Of a stretch of DNA of 64,000 nucleotides, positions 9,101-18,234 are shown piece by piece (position 1 is the stretch's first letter; each line of letters opens with the position of its first letter). The notes beneath the pieces were generated by a model. The model made no database searches. It worked only from the letters and a program-made list of their open reading frames with translations, and was not told where the DNA came from. The translations under genes were made by a program, and so were the position numbers. This stretch comes from an uncultured Parabacteroides sp. (GTDB lineage Bacteria > Bacteroidota > Bacteroidia > Bacteroidales > Tannerellaceae): NCBI RefSeq assembly GCF_905196875.1, contig NZ_CAJJWO010000003.1, forward strand, positions 62,001-126,000. The letters are read 5' to 3'.

Positions 9101-10126
9101 GTTTAAGGCTACGTCTTTGAATGTCTTGATATAAGTTTCTTTAATTCCGAATATACCGCCTCTCACGCTCCCTGCCCAGAGGTTATTTTCATTATCCATA
9201 TAGAGAACAGTGATGGAATTGACGGGAAGTGAATTTACATCTCCCGGAACGTGTTGTAAGACGGTAAAATCTTTAGTGTCGGGATGATAAATATTGATTC
9301 CTCCTCCGTCTGTCCCTATCCATATGTTTCCGTCTTTTTCCAGAATGCAGAGAATGATATTGTTACTTAGTTTAGAGTCTTCGCTTTTGTAGTGGGCGAT
9401 CAATTTCCCTTTCGGATCGTAGCAGAAAAGTCCCTGTCTGTATGGTGATAGATAAATATATCCTTTTTCATTGATAAAAATGGCGGATACGGTATTGGTA
9501 AATGGCAACGAGTTATCTTTATAAATTTCGTTTGTCGTATAATTATAGGTGAGTAGCCCATGTTTCTTTGTATTCAGTAATACTTTTCCTTCTATTTTTA
9601 ATATGTTGAGAATCGAGTATTCTCCGCTTTCCCGTAGGTGATTTTCCGTATGAAGAAGGATACGTTCGGTATTTTTGTTTTGGTAGTCGAACCGGTAAAG
9701 TGTTTTTTCTCCTCCGAAAAGAATCCCTCCGGGTATACAGAGATAAGAAAATATCTTTTCTTTTATGATCGGGTCGAAGTGGTTATAGTCCGGATTATAT
9801 TTAACCAATCCCTTGTTAGTAGAAACCCAAAGATTATTGAGTGAATCTTCCGCAACAAATTGTATGTGGTTACCGGGAAGCGAATATTTATTGTCTTTTT
9901 CGTTGAAGAAGCTTTTTAGCTCATGTTGGTCGTAGCAGTTTAAGCCGGATTTTGTTCCTATCCATAATATTCCTTTATGGTCACATAGAATAGAGTTGAT
10001 GCTCGATTGTGATAATCCCTGCTCGATTGCTATTTGTTTGAAGTAATAGCTGGCGTTGTTACATTGTCCGATACCAGGTAAAAGACAGAGTAGAATAACA
10101 CATGCTATGTGTGAAAAAAACTTCAT
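6185..10126 (-). CDS. hybrid two-component system regulator (HTCS) of PUL B
   Basis: 1313 residues joining sensor, kinase and DNA-binding regulator in one inner-membrane protein. After a signal peptide comes a periplasmic sensor of two-bladed Reg_prop repeats, e.g. 'GNIWIGTDGGGINIYHP' and 'SLLWIGTDGGGINVYNP'. A Y_Y_Y domain follows, then one membrane span near residue 765-785 ('IFSIILLIIGVISITVYIIL'). The HisKA domain holds 'NISHELRTPLT' (phospho-His near 808). The ATPase has 'VTDQGIGL' and 'GSGIGLSYAKIL'. The receiver has 'LLIVEDKDEL' near 1060 and the phospho-Asp in 'PDIIVSDVMMPRMDGYE'. An AraC-type HTH ends the protein from about 1228. All key residues are present. By family it binds an oligosaccharide in the periplasm and activates the adjacent PUL. 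It is divergent from the first susC. Confidence 0.97.
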   Translation of the reverse strand: MKFFSHIACVILLCLLPGIGQCNNASYYFKQIAIEQGLSQSSINSILCDHKGILWIGTKSGLNCYDQHELKSFFNEKDNKYSLPGNHIQFVAEDSLNNLWVSTNKGLVKYNPDYNHFDPIIKEKIFSYLCIPGGILFGGEKTLYRFDYQNKNTERILLHTENHLRESGEYSILNILKIEGKVLLNTKKHGLLTYNYTTNEIYKDNSLPFTNTVSAIFINEKGYIYLSPYRQGLFCYDPKGKLIAHYKSEDSKLSNNIILCILEKDGNIWIGTDGGGINIYHPDTKDFTVLQHVPGDVNSLPVNSITVLYMDNENNLWAGSVRGGIFGIKETYIKTFKDVALNNTNGLSEKAITSLYEDNDSLLWIGTDGGGINVYNPFTDTFKQFTFTYGDKVTSITGLSDTELLVSLFNQGIVVFNKKTGKYTPFTIVNNQINTEECYYGFMPLAHKVSNDRIYILSLSAHIYYPETKTFSTLKTKETDFSLEALNLTYADDSLIFMIKENYVLQTLQENDSLSLLFTTEPNETIHTLCYDKKGTLWIGSDQGLSYYNLNEKVLHRINTRLFNNVSYLFLDDKERLWIGAQNMLFSYVIDEGRFIIWSESDGFSPNEILFMYQEQSKTNNIYLAGTDGLVKIDKNISYNDDLQPEIDLSDILFNGSTYLKEFDATQRSITVPWNYTSLSVVFNINQKDIFRKTMFRYKIEGANEQYIESYNNKLNLPVLLPGSYSIIASYNTKSGIWSEPKKILTLHITPPWYKSNLFIFSIILLIIGVISITVYIILKKKENRLKWEMKEHEQAMNEEKIQFLVNISHELRTPLTLIYAPLKRLIDTSHENLNLEVIHGQLNTIYKQSRKMKNLINMVLDLNRIKTEQKSLQKQPHPLNKWIVSVSEDFNTELKEKSIQLIYQLDTQIDSIWFDEWKCQTIFSNILMNALKFSEPETQITISTQLMGNYVRVAVTDQGIGLQNVDPKKLFNRFYQGEHNKSGSGIGLSYAKILIEMHGGRIGAYNNPDRGATFYYELPALTDSTNSGQQEVQETEISENLSIPLDLSATGISCAGYSLLIVEDKDELRLFLKDSFKDIFKQVYTAENGLAALEITKAKQPDIIVSDVMMPRMDGYELCKNIKNDIEISHVPIILLTAKCDQESTAQGYKLGADFYIPKPFELDFLLTIILNLLKSREAIKQKYKESSTLLLPQETTISNVDEHFMSKMNELIDNNLANPDLDVSYLMKKMTMSRASLYNKVKALTGMGVNDYINRIRIEKASLMLIQTDLNISEISYEVGFTYQRYFSTIFKQIKGMTPTQFKEENRRKES

Positions 10127-10146
10127 AATTCAATTTTACTTTTTTA

Positions 10147-10177
10147 CAAATATACGGCTAAACAATGAATTTCCCAA
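10147..10177 (-). promoter_or_regulatory. promoter of the HTCS gene
   Basis: On the minus strand this reads TTG-N20-TATATTTG, with TTG at 10177-10175 and the -7 box at 10154-10147, ending about 20 bp before the HTCS start codon. This matches the Bacteroidales housekeeping promoter pattern at both elements. Confidence 0.7.
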
Positions 10178-10304
10178 CAAGGATAATAGCCTGAAGAGTG
10201 AATTTGTATTCAAAATGTTGATTGCTATTTATTGATTAATAAATGATTATACAATAGAGGAATACTTTTAGACAGGATTTGATGCCCTTTTTGAAAGCAG
10301 ACTA

Positions 10305-10312
10305 TACATTTG
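10305..10312 (+). promoter_or_regulatory. -7 element for the PUL B susCD operon
   Basis: TACATTTG matches TAnnTTTG. A TTTG lies 23 bp upstream (10278-10281), slightly too far for the usual spacing, which fits a promoter that needs an activator such as the divergent HTCS. The expected transcript start near 10319 lies about 20 bp before the small ORF at 10339. Confidence 0.45.
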
Positions 10313-10338
10313 TCGGCATATCTTAAATTTGAAATCAG

Positions 10339-10452
10339 ATGAAAAAAAATGTAATTATTATGCAGAAAGGACCACCTCCGTCTAATCGATGGATTCTTGG
10401 AAAAATGATTGGTGATTTTGACTTTAAACTAAAAATACGATTAAACTTATGA
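10339..10452 (+). CDS. 37-codon leader ORF overlapping the susC start
   Basis: An ATG at 10339 opens a 37-codon frame that runs to TGA 10450-10452. The susC start ATG is 10449-10451, so the two share an ATGA junction, the classic sign of translational coupling. The predicted peptide is basic, begins MKKNVIIMQKGPPP and ends KLKIRLNL, with no signal peptide. It sits about 25 bp downstream of the -7 element TACATTTG, so it should be on the susC transcript. I recognise no family. It may be a leader peptide controlling susC translation, or a chance frame; expression has not been shown. Confidence 0.45.
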   Translation: MKKNVIIMQKGPPPSNRWILGKMIGDFDFKLKIRLNL

Positions 10453-13400
10453 ATCAAGTACAGGCTAAGTATAAGCTGGTAGGTAGTCCTCTTCAAAAGG
10501 TCGGCGTACTGTTGCTGCTTATTTTGTTTATACGACCAGATGTACAGGCTGAGGCTAACAGTCCAGCTCTTACTTCCGGTCTGGAGAGTAATGTTCCGTC
10601 CATCACCCAGCAAAAAGGACAAAAGAAGCTGGTAAAGGGAACGGTCAGCGACGATGCTGGCGAATTAATGATAGGAGCCACGATTTCTATCAAGGGAACG
10701 GCTCAGGGAGTTCTTTCTGATATAAATGGGAATTATGAAATTGAATGTACGGACAATGATATTCTTCAGGTTTCTTATCTGGGCTATACGCCTCAGGATA
10801 TAAAGGTTGGTAACCGGAAAGTCATCAATGTTGTTTTGGCTTCCGACAATGTTCAGCTGGAAGAGGTGCAGATCATCGCTTATGGAACCCAGAAGAAGTT
10901 GACTGTGACCGGCTCTGTTTCTTCGATTGACACAAAAGATTTATTAAAATCGCCCACATCCAGTATCGGTAATATGCTGGCCGGCTCTGTTTCGGGTATT
11001 TCAACCGTTCAGTATAGCGGACAGCCCGGAGCTGAAGATCCGGAAATATTTGTCAGAGGTATTGCTTCTTTGGATGGCGTTCGCTCACAACCATTGATTC
11101 TGGTGGATGGGGTGGAACGTTCTTTCTTTCGCATGGATCCTAATGAAATAGAAAATATTACTGTTTTGAAGGATGCTTCGGCAACGGCCGTATTCGGGGT
11201 GCGGGGTGCGAATGGAGTTATCCTGGTAACGACACGCAGAGGAAAAGAAGGACGTACGGAAATATCGCTGTCTTCTTCAGTCGGTATCAGTGAAGCAATG
11301 CGTGTTCCGGAAATGATGGGAAGTTATGAACATGCCAAATATTTTAATGAAATGCAATTGAGCGACAATCCCGATTTGGGTCCCAATGATTTGAGATTTT
11401 CGCCTTATGTATTGGATATGTTCCGGACGAATGCCGATCCGATCATGTTCCCGAATACGAACTGGGAAGATTTGATGTTTAAGAAAGTATCTTTACAAAC
11501 ACAGCATAACCTGAATATTTCGGGGGGAACGAAAGATGTGAAGTTTTTTATTTCCCTGGGGTATCTGTATCAGGATGGTTTGCTGAAGAGATTTTATGAA
11601 AGTTATAATCCGAACTATAAAAACAACCGTTATAACTACCGGGCGAATCTCGACATTAACATAACTAAGAGCACTACTTTGAAATTGGGGTTGGGGGGCC
11701 GTCTAGAAACAAAGAAGGATCCTAAGTTCGGTGAACAAAATAATTTGTGGATGGAGATTCTCCGCGTACAGCCATTCTCCAGCCCGGGCTTTGTAGATGG
11801 AAATCTGGTTCAGATTAAAAACCGTTATATTCCGATGACAATGCGTAACCTATTCTCCATGTATTATGGAAAAGGATACACAGAGGCTTCTCAAAATACG
11901 ATGAATCTGGATATGGATTTAACACAGAAACTGGATTTTATCACCAAAGGCCTTTCTTTTAATATTAAAGGAGCTTACAATACCTCTTATACGGGAAGTA
12001 AATCATGGAACGGCTCGATGGAATCGTATACTCCGGTCTATAAATCCAGTCTGACCGATCCGGGATTGGCTATCGATGATCCTAATTTTGATCATACGAT
12101 TGTGTATCAGCTTGAAGGTACAGCGAGTGCTTTGTCCGCTTCGGAGGACTGGAGTACCAAGACACGCGACTGGTATGTGGAGGCCAGCTTACATTACGAC
12201 CGTACTTTCGGGGACCATAAAGTCGGCGGCTTGCTTTTGTATAATATGACCAAACAGTATTATCCCAAGGCTAATACGGATATCCCGAAAGGATATTTGG
12301 GATTGGTTGGACGTGTCACCTATACTTATAAAGATCGCTATCTGGTTGATTTCAATGCTGGTTATAACGGTTCGGAAAACTTTGCACCGGGTAAACGGTA
12401 CGGATTTTTTCCGGCGGCTTCACTCGGTTGGGTGATATCGGAAGAGAAGTTTATGAAGCAGGTAGATTTTATCAGCTTTCTTAAATTAAGAGCTTCTTAC
12501 GGTCTGGTAGGTAACGATATATTGAATGAATATAAACGTTTTCTGTATTTGCCGGACTCATATTCTGCCAGTTCGGGCGGATATTATTGGGGAGTGAATA
12601 CGCCGCAGGCTTATCCGGGTGCATCGGAACTGATTCTGGGAAATCCGGATGTTACCTGGGAGAAGGCTGCCAAGCAAAACTACGGTTTGGATATGAACTT
12701 GCTGGATCAGCGTTTGAGTTTCTCTCTGGATGTATTTTTGGAGAAACGTAAGGATATTCTTATCCAACAAAATACAGTTCCGGGATTCGTTGCTGCCGAC
12801 CTGCCTGCTGTCAATTTAGGAAAAGTGAACAATAAAGGATATGAAATCTCTTTGGGATGGAACGGTAAAATTGATAGTAAGTTCCGCTACTGGTTGAAAG
12901 GAAACATTTCTTTCTCCAGAAATGAGATTGTTTATAAAGATGAAATTCCACAGAATGAGCCTTATATGTATGAAACAGGGCGTTCTATTGGTTTGAATTA
13001 CGGATATGTTTTCGACCGTTTCTTCGAGGCAAAAGACTTTAATGAGGATGGCTCGACAATCACGGGAATCCCTACGCAGTCGGGAACATTTAAACCGGGT
13101 GATATACTGTTCAAAGACCTTAATAATGATGGAGTAATTGATGGGGATGATAAAACTTATTTCGGTTATGGGGAAAATCCAGAATATATTTTCGGCCTGA
13201 ATGCCGGATTCGAATATAAGGGGTTTGACTTCTCGATGAATTGGACAGGGGCAACTAACGTTTCCAGACGTTTGGAAGAAGACTTTACCCGTCCGTTCAA
13301 TACCGGTGACGCTCCCCTGATGAAATGGATGGTCGAGGAACGTTGGACAGAAGAGAAAGGACAATCGGCCCAATTTCCGCGTTTTACCCAAACCAACAGA

Positions 13401-13658
13401 ATGCATAATTCGCAAATGTCGGATTTCTGGGTGAGAGATGCTTCTTATCTGCGTCTGAAGAACCTGGAGATAGGATATACGTTGAATGCGGATGTGTTGA
13501 AGAAAGTCGGTATTCAGAAACTCAGGGTGTTTGCCAACGGATATAACCTGCTGACATTTGACCATCTGGGATTTATCGACCCGGAATCAAAAATCAGTAA
13601 TAAGAACAAGTATCCCAATACGCGTATTTACAATTTTGGAGTGAATGTAAATTTCTAA
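10449..13658 (+). CDS. SusC-like TonB-dependent transporter (first pair, PUL B)
   Basis: 1069 residues. A signal peptide with a longer basic n-region (hydrophobic VGVLLLLILFI) is followed by a carboxypeptidase-regulatory-like beta-sandwich at about 60-140 ('VKGTVSDDAGELMIGATISIKG'). The plug domain has 'EEVQIIAYGTQKKLTVTGSVSSI' as start, 'PLILVDGVERSFFRMDPNEI' and 'ITVLKDASATAVFGVRGANGV'. The 22-strand barrel ends in 'IYNFGVNVNF'. There is no STN domain, in keeping with control by the HTCS rather than by an ECF sigma factor. It imports oligosaccharides across the outer membrane with TonB energy, paired with the SusD 13 bp downstream. Its start codon overlaps a 37-codon upstream ORF. Confidence 0.96.
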   Translation: MNQVQAKYKLVGSPLQKVGVLLLLILFIRPDVQAEANSPALTSGLESNVPSITQQKGQKKLVKGTVSDDAGELMIGATISIKGTAQGVLSDINGNYEIECTDNDILQVSYLGYTPQDIKVGNRKVINVVLASDNVQLEEVQIIAYGTQKKLTVTGSVSSIDTKDLLKSPTSSIGNMLAGSVSGISTVQYSGQPGAEDPEIFVRGIASLDGVRSQPLILVDGVERSFFRMDPNEIENITVLKDASATAVFGVRGANGVILVTTRRGKEGRTEISLSSSVGISEAMRVPEMMGSYEHAKYFNEMQLSDNPDLGPNDLRFSPYVLDMFRTNADPIMFPNTNWEDLMFKKVSLQTQHNLNISGGTKDVKFFISLGYLYQDGLLKRFYESYNPNYKNNRYNYRANLDINITKSTTLKLGLGGRLETKKDPKFGEQNNLWMEILRVQPFSSPGFVDGNLVQIKNRYIPMTMRNLFSMYYGKGYTEASQNTMNLDMDLTQKLDFITKGLSFNIKGAYNTSYTGSKSWNGSMESYTPVYKSSLTDPGLAIDDPNFDHTIVYQLEGTASALSASEDWSTKTRDWYVEASLHYDRTFGDHKVGGLLLYNMTKQYYPKANTDIPKGYLGLVGRVTYTYKDRYLVDFNAGYNGSENFAPGKRYGFFPAASLGWVISEEKFMKQVDFISFLKLRASYGLVGNDILNEYKRFLYLPDSYSASSGGYYWGVNTPQAYPGASELILGNPDVTWEKAAKQNYGLDMNLLDQRLSFSLDVFLEKRKDILIQQNTVPGFVAADLPAVNLGKVNNKGYEISLGWNGKIDSKFRYWLKGNISFSRNEIVYKDEIPQNEPYMYETGRSIGLNYGYVFDRFFEAKDFNEDGSTITGIPTQSGTFKPGDILFKDLNNDGVIDGDDKTYFGYGENPEYIFGLNAGFEYKGFDFSMNWTGATNVSRRLEEDFTRPFNTGDAPLMKWMVEERWTEEKGQSAQFPRFTQTNRMHNSQMSDFWVRDASYLRLKNLEIGYTLNADVLKKVGIQKLRVFANGYNLLTFDHLGFIDPESKISNKNKYPNTRIYNFGVNVNF

Positions 13659-13671
13659 TGATACAAATAGT

Positions 13672-15432
13672 ATGAAAAGATTATTAATACCAATATCTAT
13701 AATAGCTGCCTCTTTCTATTTCGGTTCATGTAATGACTTGAAGATAGGCGATGATTTTCTGGAAAAAGCCCCGGGAGCAGATGTAACGTTGGATACGATT
13801 TTTGCTTCCAAGCAGTATGCCGAACGTGCGCTGGCTGCGGCTTACAGGCATTTACCCTATGGGGTTATGTACAGTTGGGACCCTGCCGAAGATAAACTGG
13901 GAGTGGACCTGCTTGAATCGACAACCGACCTTTGCCAGTCTTACCTGGGATGGGGTTGTGGTGCGGAACGTCATTATTATAACGGACAATATAATGCATC
14001 TGTTGCCGACACCTATGATGTAATGTATGCTTACACAAAAGAACGTAGTTGGGAAGCCATTCGTAAAGCGTATATTTTCTTGGAAAACGTAGACCGGGTA
14101 CCGGATATGACAGCAGAAGAAAAGGCTATCCGTAAGGGGGAAGCCAAGATGGTGATAGCGGTACAGTACACTCAAATGATGCGTCATTTCGGCGGCTTGC
14201 CTTTGATTGATAAAGCGATTTACCCGGGCGATGACTATAATTATCCGCGTGAAACTATTGAAAAGACGGTTAACTTTATCGTCAATTTGTGTAATGAAGC
14301 GGCATCCGTACTTCCCTGGCAGGTATCGGTGGAAGAAGACGGGCGCTTTACCAAAGCTGCTGCACTCGGATTGAAGGTGCGTGTGCTATTATTTGCCGCG
14401 AGTCCTTTGTTTAATGACAACCAGCCTTATCTGGATGGCGAAGCCAGTACGAACCTGATGGTTTGGTATGGAAATAAATCCGATCAACGCTGGCAGGATG
14501 TTGTGGATGCCTGTAAAGAATTCGAACAGGCGAACAACTCGGGTTCTTATAACTACCAGTTGGTTGAGACAGGGGATTACCGACAGGATTTTCAGGATGC
14601 ATGGTATAAAAGAAGAAACGGTGAGGTATTGATTTCTACTCGTGTAGCGTATACTTGTCCGGATATTTGGGATGGGAACTTTTATTTTATGCAGTCGGCT
14701 GGCTGGTATGGTTGTAGCTGTCCGACATTGAATTATATGGATATGTTCGGTAATGCCGACGGTTCGTCTTTTAATATAGACTGGGATAATATACCCCAGG
14801 GCGTCAATCCGTTCGAAGACAGAGACCCTCGGTTGTATGAAACTCTTGTTATTAACGGCGACAAATGGCAGGGGCGTACAGCTGAAACCTATATCGGTGG
14901 GCAAGAACAGAAAACAGAAAATGATACGCGTTGCCGTACCGGTTCCGTTATGCGTAAGTTCCTTCGTGAACATGATTATGCCACTCTGACCGGTTCGGTT
15001 ATTCACTGGCCTTATTTGCGTCTGGCTGAGATTTATCTGAGCTATGCGGAGGCTTTGAATGAACTTGGACGTACGGGTGAAGCTTATGAGTGGGTAGACA
15101 AAGTCCGCGGACGAGTCGGTTTACCGAAATTACAGCGTAATCTGTCACAGGAGCAATTCCGTGAAATGGTACTGAATGAACGTGCCGTGGAATTTGGTTT
15201 TGAGGAGATCAGATGGTTTGACCTGGTCCGTTGGAAGCGTACGGAAGATTTTACCAAACCTCTGTATGGTGTAAAAATCTGGAGTCAGGCAGATGGTTCT
15301 TATAAATATGAAAAATGGCAGTTGGCCGAACGTTATTGGAAGAAGAATTGGTCGCCCAAATGGTATTTGTGTGCATTCCCGCCTGAAGAGATTAATAAAG
15401 GTTATGGATTGGTCCAGAATCCGGGATGGTAA
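13672..15432 (+). CDS. SusD-like lipoprotein (first pair, PUL B)
   Basis: 586 residues, lipobox FGSC with Cys near 20. The SusD fold is shown by 'KQYAERALAAAYRHLPYG', 'AKMVIAVQYTQMMRHFGGLPLI', 'FTKAAALGLKVRVLLFAASPLF', 'YLRLAEIYLSYAEALNELG' and 'MVLNERAVEFGFEEIRWFDLVRWKR', with a late 'LCAFPPEEIN'. It is a long member of the family, with an inserted Cys- and Trp-rich stretch around residues 337-350 ('QSAGWYGCSCPTLNYMDMF'). It is the surface glycan-binding partner of the preceding SusC, and only 28 bp separates it from the next susC, so all four genes form one operon. Confidence 0.95.
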   Translation: MKRLLIPISIIAASFYFGSCNDLKIGDDFLEKAPGADVTLDTIFASKQYAERALAAAYRHLPYGVMYSWDPAEDKLGVDLLESTTDLCQSYLGWGCGAERHYYNGQYNASVADTYDVMYAYTKERSWEAIRKAYIFLENVDRVPDMTAEEKAIRKGEAKMVIAVQYTQMMRHFGGLPLIDKAIYPGDDYNYPRETIEKTVNFIVNLCNEAASVLPWQVSVEEDGRFTKAAALGLKVRVLLFAASPLFNDNQPYLDGEASTNLMVWYGNKSDQRWQDVVDACKEFEQANNSGSYNYQLVETGDYRQDFQDAWYKRRNGEVLISTRVAYTCPDIWDGNFYFMQSAGWYGCSCPTLNYMDMFGNADGSSFNIDWDNIPQGVNPFEDRDPRLYETLVINGDKWQGRTAETYIGGQEQKTENDTRCRTGSVMRKFLREHDYATLTGSVIHWPYLRLAEIYLSYAEALNELGRTGEAYEWVDKVRGRVGLPKLQRNLSQEQFREMVLNERAVEFGFEEIRWFDLVRWKRTEDFTKPLYGVKIWSQADGSYKYEKWQLAERYWKKNWSPKWYLCAFPPEEINKGYGLVQNPGW

Positions 15433-15460
15433 TTCATTTGATAAATCATAAAAGCAGGTT

Positions 15461-18223
15461 ATGAAAATAATAAAAGAAATATATGTAGCTACATTTTTGT
15501 CTGTGTCTGTTTTCTCGTATGCACAGGATACAAAAATGATAAACCGTGGATTCAATTTATCCGGGCGTAGCGAAGAAAGTACGGCGGCAGTTTCCACGAT
15601 ATATATGGATGATTCTAAAACGTCTGATATTAATCCGGCTAATTCCCTGTATGGAAAACTTCCTGGATTGTTCAGTCTGCAAGGCTCGACCGTAGCATGG
15701 GATAATGATCCGACAATGTATGTGAGAGGTCTTGCCACGATGGGGACAGGAACCCCTTTGGTTTTGATCGACGGTTTTGAACGCCCCCTCAGTTCCTTGT
15801 CACAGGATGAGATAGAGAGTGTTACGGTTCTGAAAGATGCTGCATCGCAGGCCTTGTATGGTGTACGGGGTGCAAACGGTGTCATTCTGGTGACTACCAA
15901 ACGCGGTATTTTGGAAGGAATGAAAGTGCATGCAAGCTATCAGTTCGGGATAAATACTCCATTTCGCCTCCCTGATATGGCGGACGGATATGCGTATGCA
16001 TTGGCAATGAACGAAGCTTTACGGATGGACGGATTGTCCGCTTTGTATAGCAATTCTGATCTGGAAGTTTTCCGTACGGGTTCCAACCCGGAACTTTTCC
16101 CGAATGTGAACTGGAAGGATGAAGTCTTGAAGAATAAAGGGACGACTCATCAGTTTAATGCTTCTTTTACCGGGGGAGGAAAGAATGTGAGTTATTTTGC
16201 CGCAATCAATTACATCGGTGATAACGGTTTTATGAATGAGAACTATTTCAGTCCGGATTATTCCAGTCAGATGTCATGGGATAAACTGAGTGCTAGGGCG
16301 AACCTCGATATTAATGCGACAAAACTCACGCTGGTAAAATTGAACTTGTTGGGTGAATTGTCGCAACATAATCGTCCGGCAACGGAGTATTCGACTTTGT
16401 TCCCGATGATCTACGATGTTCCGGCAGCGGCTTTCCCGGTAAAGACGGGTACAGGTGTATGGGGCGGTGATAATGTGCGTAAAAATCCTGTTGCAGAATC
16501 GGTAGCTAAAGGTTTTTCCGTAGGAAATGACCGGGCTTTATATGCCGACTTGCGGATTATTCAGGACCTGTTCGTTCTTACTTCCGGTTTGAGTGCAGAG
16601 CTTGCTATTGCTTATGATAACCGGGCCAGCTATTGGGATAATAAAACAAAGAATTATCTGTATGAAAGTTTGCAGCCGGTCAGGGATAACGGAGGTACTA
16701 TTACCGACATAACCCGTACACGTTACGGACAGGAAACGGATTTGTCTTTCAGTTCCAGCTTGGGATATCAGAACCGTGTAACCACATTCGAAGCAAAAGT
16801 CAATTACGAAAAAAACTGGCAGGATATACATCAACTGAATGCTGTGGTCATTTATCATCAGGAGGAAAATTCCCTGAAAGGAATTAATAATACGTATAGA
16901 CGGCAGAGTTATATGGGAAATGCAAGCTATGTTTATAAAAACAAGTATCTGGCTGATTTGGTGTTGACTTATTCCGGTTCGAGTGTGTTAGGAAGTTCTG
17001 ATAAGTATGCATTTTTTCCTGCTATTTCTGCCGGGTGGATCATTTCTTCCGAAGACTTTATGAAAGAAGTTACACCGATAGATTATCTGAAAGCGAGGGC
17101 TTCATGGGGTATTACCGGAAGTGACCGGTTTGCTTATGATTATGATAAATATTATTTCAAAACGGGCATCAGTTCCTATTTTTTTGGAGATAATAATAAC
17201 TCTGTATCCGGTAATGGCGAGTTCCGTTTGCCTAATTTGAAATTGAAACCGGAAACAGCCTATAAGTTTAACTTCGGTGTCGATATGGAAGTATTCAAAC
17301 GGTTGTCTTTATCAGCGGATGCCTTTTATGAAAAGCGGACGAATATTCTGGTGAACTCCTCTGCTATTTACTCTTCCGTGTTGGGAGTCAGCACGCCGAT
17401 TTTGAATGATGGTGAAGTTAAGAACTATGGATTTGAAGCCGGCCTTTCCTGGCGTGACCGTATCGGAGATTTCACCTATATGCTGGCTGGTAATTTCACT
17501 TTTGCCCGTAATGAGATTGTAAATATGGACGAAGGATATAAACCGTATGATTACCTGAAAAATACAGGAAACCGGATCGGGCAGTATTATGGTTTGGAGG
17601 CTATCGGTTTTTTTCAGGATGAGGCAGATATAGCGGGCAGTCCTGCCCAATCTTTCTCCAATGTGGCTCCGGGCGATGTAAAGTATAAAGATCAGAATGG
17701 TGATAAGGTGATTGATGATTATGATAAGGTGGCTATCGGTTACAGTACTGTTTTGCCGGAAATTATGTACGGGTTTTCAATTGGATTGGGGTATAAGAAT
17801 GTGAGTCTGAAAGCAGATTTCCAGGGAGTAGCCAACTATACGTTAGTTAGAAATATGTCAAGTATGTACCGTCCTTTGGTCGGTAATAAGAATGTCTCTC
17901 AACATTATCTGGAAAATCGCTGGACACCGGAGAATACCAATGCCCGGTATCCGCGTCTGACTACCAAACAGAATGATAATAATTTCAGGGAAAGTTCTAT
18001 CTGGGCTGAAAACGGCAGTTTCCTGAAACTGAGAAATGTAGAATTGGCTTATACTTTGCCTAAATCATGGGTAAACAAGATCAGACTCAGCAATATCAAC
18101 CTGTTTGCCAGAGGTATGAATCTGTTTTCATTTGACCATGTGAAAGATATGGACCCGGAGCAAATGTATGCTACCTATCCATCTTTCAGATCATATAACA
18201 TTGGATTAACTCTTGATTTTTAA
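15461..18223 (+). CDS. SusC-like TonB-dependent transporter lacking the N-terminal regulatory-like domain (second pair, PUL B)
   Basis: 920 residues, short for SusC. The signal peptide (VATFLSVSVFSYAQ) leads after a ~40-residue linker straight into the plug domain: 'NPANSLYGKLPGLFSLQG', 'PLVLIDGFERPLSSLSQDEI' and 'VTVLKDAASQALYGVRGANGV'. The carboxypeptidase-regulatory-like sandwich found in the other SusCs of this window is absent. The barrel runs to 'SYNIGLTLDF' and appears complete. It is by family an outer-membrane importer. Two SusC/D pairs in one operon often handle different sizes or forms of a single glycan (general pattern; inference here). Confidence 0.94.
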   Translation: MKIIKEIYVATFLSVSVFSYAQDTKMINRGFNLSGRSEESTAAVSTIYMDDSKTSDINPANSLYGKLPGLFSLQGSTVAWDNDPTMYVRGLATMGTGTPLVLIDGFERPLSSLSQDEIESVTVLKDAASQALYGVRGANGVILVTTKRGILEGMKVHASYQFGINTPFRLPDMADGYAYALAMNEALRMDGLSALYSNSDLEVFRTGSNPELFPNVNWKDEVLKNKGTTHQFNASFTGGGKNVSYFAAINYIGDNGFMNENYFSPDYSSQMSWDKLSARANLDINATKLTLVKLNLLGELSQHNRPATEYSTLFPMIYDVPAAAFPVKTGTGVWGGDNVRKNPVAESVAKGFSVGNDRALYADLRIIQDLFVLTSGLSAELAIAYDNRASYWDNKTKNYLYESLQPVRDNGGTITDITRTRYGQETDLSFSSSLGYQNRVTTFEAKVNYEKNWQDIHQLNAVVIYHQEENSLKGINNTYRRQSYMGNASYVYKNKYLADLVLTYSGSSVLGSSDKYAFFPAISAGWIISSEDFMKEVTPIDYLKARASWGITGSDRFAYDYDKYYFKTGISSYFFGDNNNSVSGNGEFRLPNLKLKPETAYKFNFGVDMEVFKRLSLSADAFYEKRTNILVNSSAIYSSVLGVSTPILNDGEVKNYGFEAGLSWRDRIGDFTYMLAGNFTFARNEIVNMDEGYKPYDYLKNTGNRIGQYYGLEAIGFFQDEADIAGSPAQSFSNVAPGDVKYKDQNGDKVIDDYDKVAIGYSTVLPEIMYGFSIGLGYKNVSLKADFQGVANYTLVRNMSSMYRPLVGNKNVSQHYLENRWTPENTNARYPRLTTKQNDNNFRESSIWAENGSFLKLRNVELAYTLPKSWVNKIRLSNINLFARGMNLFSFDHVKDMDPEQMYATYPSFRSYNIGLTLDF

Positions 18224-18234
18224 AAATAGACATT

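Noticed and set aside
12816..13565. 249-codon minus-strand frame within susC
   Set aside because: Shadow of the conserved barrel coding sequence; no family features.
15145..15900. 251-codon minus-strand frame across the susD/susC junction
   Set aside because: Opposes two clear genes and has no plausible product.
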